13,723 nt of DNA from Deltaproteobacteria bacterium (GTDB taxonomy: Bacteria > Desulfobacterota > DSM-4660 > Desulfatiglandales > Desulfatiglandaceae), in NCBI GenBank assembly GCA_013349725.1, contig DUZB01000057.1, positions 1 through 13,723 of the forward strand. Direction: 5' to 3'. The position numbers and the translations under genes were made by a program. The notes beneath the pieces were generated by a model, which was not told where the DNA came from, did not search any database, and saw only the letters and a list, made by a program, of their open reading frames with translations. This document shows positions 13,270 through 13,723 of this stretch, in pieces. Numbering within the stretch: the first letter of the stretch is position 1; every line of letters starts with the position of its first letter.

Positions 13270-13723
13270 ATGTGTAAATGCGATTTGAAATCTTTGATTC
13301 GATTGTATGCAGCGGCTTTTTTCATTGCGATGACAATGGCCCCTGCGATGTTATCTGCCGGAGAATCCATAACCTGGGGAGAGGAAAATTTCCCTCCGAT
13401 CTGGATTTTGGAAGGAGCAGATAAAGGGAATGGCATATTAGATGGTCTTATTTCGATATACGAAAAAAACCTGCCCGAGTATGAACACCATCATGTTACA
13501 GCGAACATGGCCAGGATACTTTCAATGATGAAAGAAGGACAGAATGTGTGCCATGCTGGAATTCTCAAATCGCCGGATAGAGAAAACTTTGTCTATTTTT
13601 CGATTCCAAACTGTATAACCAACCTTCATGGAATAGTGGTAAAAAAGAGCAGAATAAATTCCCTATTTGGCAACAATAAGAGCGTTTCCCTGGAATCCCT
13701 GCTGAAGAACACAAATCTGAAAC
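13270..13723 (+). CDS. Secreted solute-binding-like protein (TIGR02285 type), 3' end off window
   Basis: The first 151 codons of a longer gene that is still open at the window end. Residues 1-30 form a signal peptide (short basic start with CKCDLK, a hydrophobic core, then LSAG), so the product is probably periplasmic. The mature start ITWGEENFPPIWILEGADKGNGILDG resembles type 2 periplasmic binding domains. NMARILSMMKEGQNVCHAGILKSPDREN...VYFSIP matches the pattern I recall for the TIGR02285 family of delta- and gammaproteobacterial solute-binding-like proteins. Ligand and partner are unknown. AGGA sits 5 nt before the ATG. It follows the hybrid kinase on the same strand after 166 bp. Co-function as a periplasmic ligand sensor is conceivable, but the kinase lacks any periplasmic domain. 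Confidence 0.8.
   Translation, partial: MCKCDLKSLIRLYAAAFFIAMTMAPAMLSAGESITWGEENFPPIWILEGADKGNGILDGLISIYEKNLPEYEHHHVTANMARILSMMKEGQNVCHAGILKSPDRENFVYFSIPNCITNLHGIVVKKSRINSLFGNNKSVSLESLLKNTNLK

Noticed and set aside
1..13723. CRISPR array or intact insertion sequence
   Set aside because: No regularly spaced repeats of 23-40 bp and no transposase or terminal inverted repeats were seen.

Overview
The window looks like chromosomal DNA of a Gram-negative, probably anaerobic bacterium, most likely a Desulfobacterota (former Deltaproteobacteria) relative. This is inferred from three things: a multi-PAS hybrid kinase beginning MAKKPTYEELEQRVKELE, a phosphofructokinase with pyrophosphate-type active-site residues, and a DHH-CBS-CBS protein resembling the front half of the long tRNA nucleotidyltransferases of that group. 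No species-level claim is possible from sequence reading alone.

Layout. Positions 1-680 hold no intact gene. They contain an inverted pair of 7-bp-period repeats, a strong leftward terminator and, abutting it, only the 3' half of a tRNA-Ala(GGC), which is the usual scar of a tRNA-targeted integration. Positions 682-1179 (+) encode a small secreted protein with an STI1-like helical tail. Positions 1207-1622 (-) are a decayed endonuclease I gene. Positions 1720-4545 (-) carry a DHH/DHHA1-CBS-CBS phosphoesterase followed by a GadC-like amino-acid antiporter. At 4902-6005 (+) lies a phosphofructokinase behind a near-consensus sigma70 promoter. Converging on it is a leftward housekeeping cluster, tRNA-Ser(GGA) > dnaX > ybaB > recR (8816-6024), which links the replication clamp loader to RecFOR-type recombination repair; dnaX contains an A8 slippery tract.

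From about 8817 rightward the DNA is more accessory in character. It holds an unidentified 3' gene remnant, a two-gene overlapping cassette that resembles a toxin-antitoxin module (9801-9131, -) with a promoter and an inverted repeat at its predicted transcription start, and a frameshifted LuxR-type HTH remnant (about 10003-10271, +). A structured leader then precedes a soluble hybrid sensor kinase (three PAS domains, HisKA, HATPase, REC; 10659-13103, +). Last is the start of a secreted solute-binding-like protein of the TIGR02285 type, which runs off the window end.

The parts do not form one pathway. The clear functional units are the dnaX-ybaB-recR cluster, the candidate toxin-antitoxin cassette and the kinase with its possible periplasmic-sensor neighbour. 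Three broken genes (tRNA-Ala fragment, endonuclease I, LuxR HTH) mark both flanks as sites of past insertion and decay. All functional names come from recalled family motifs; no database search was run.
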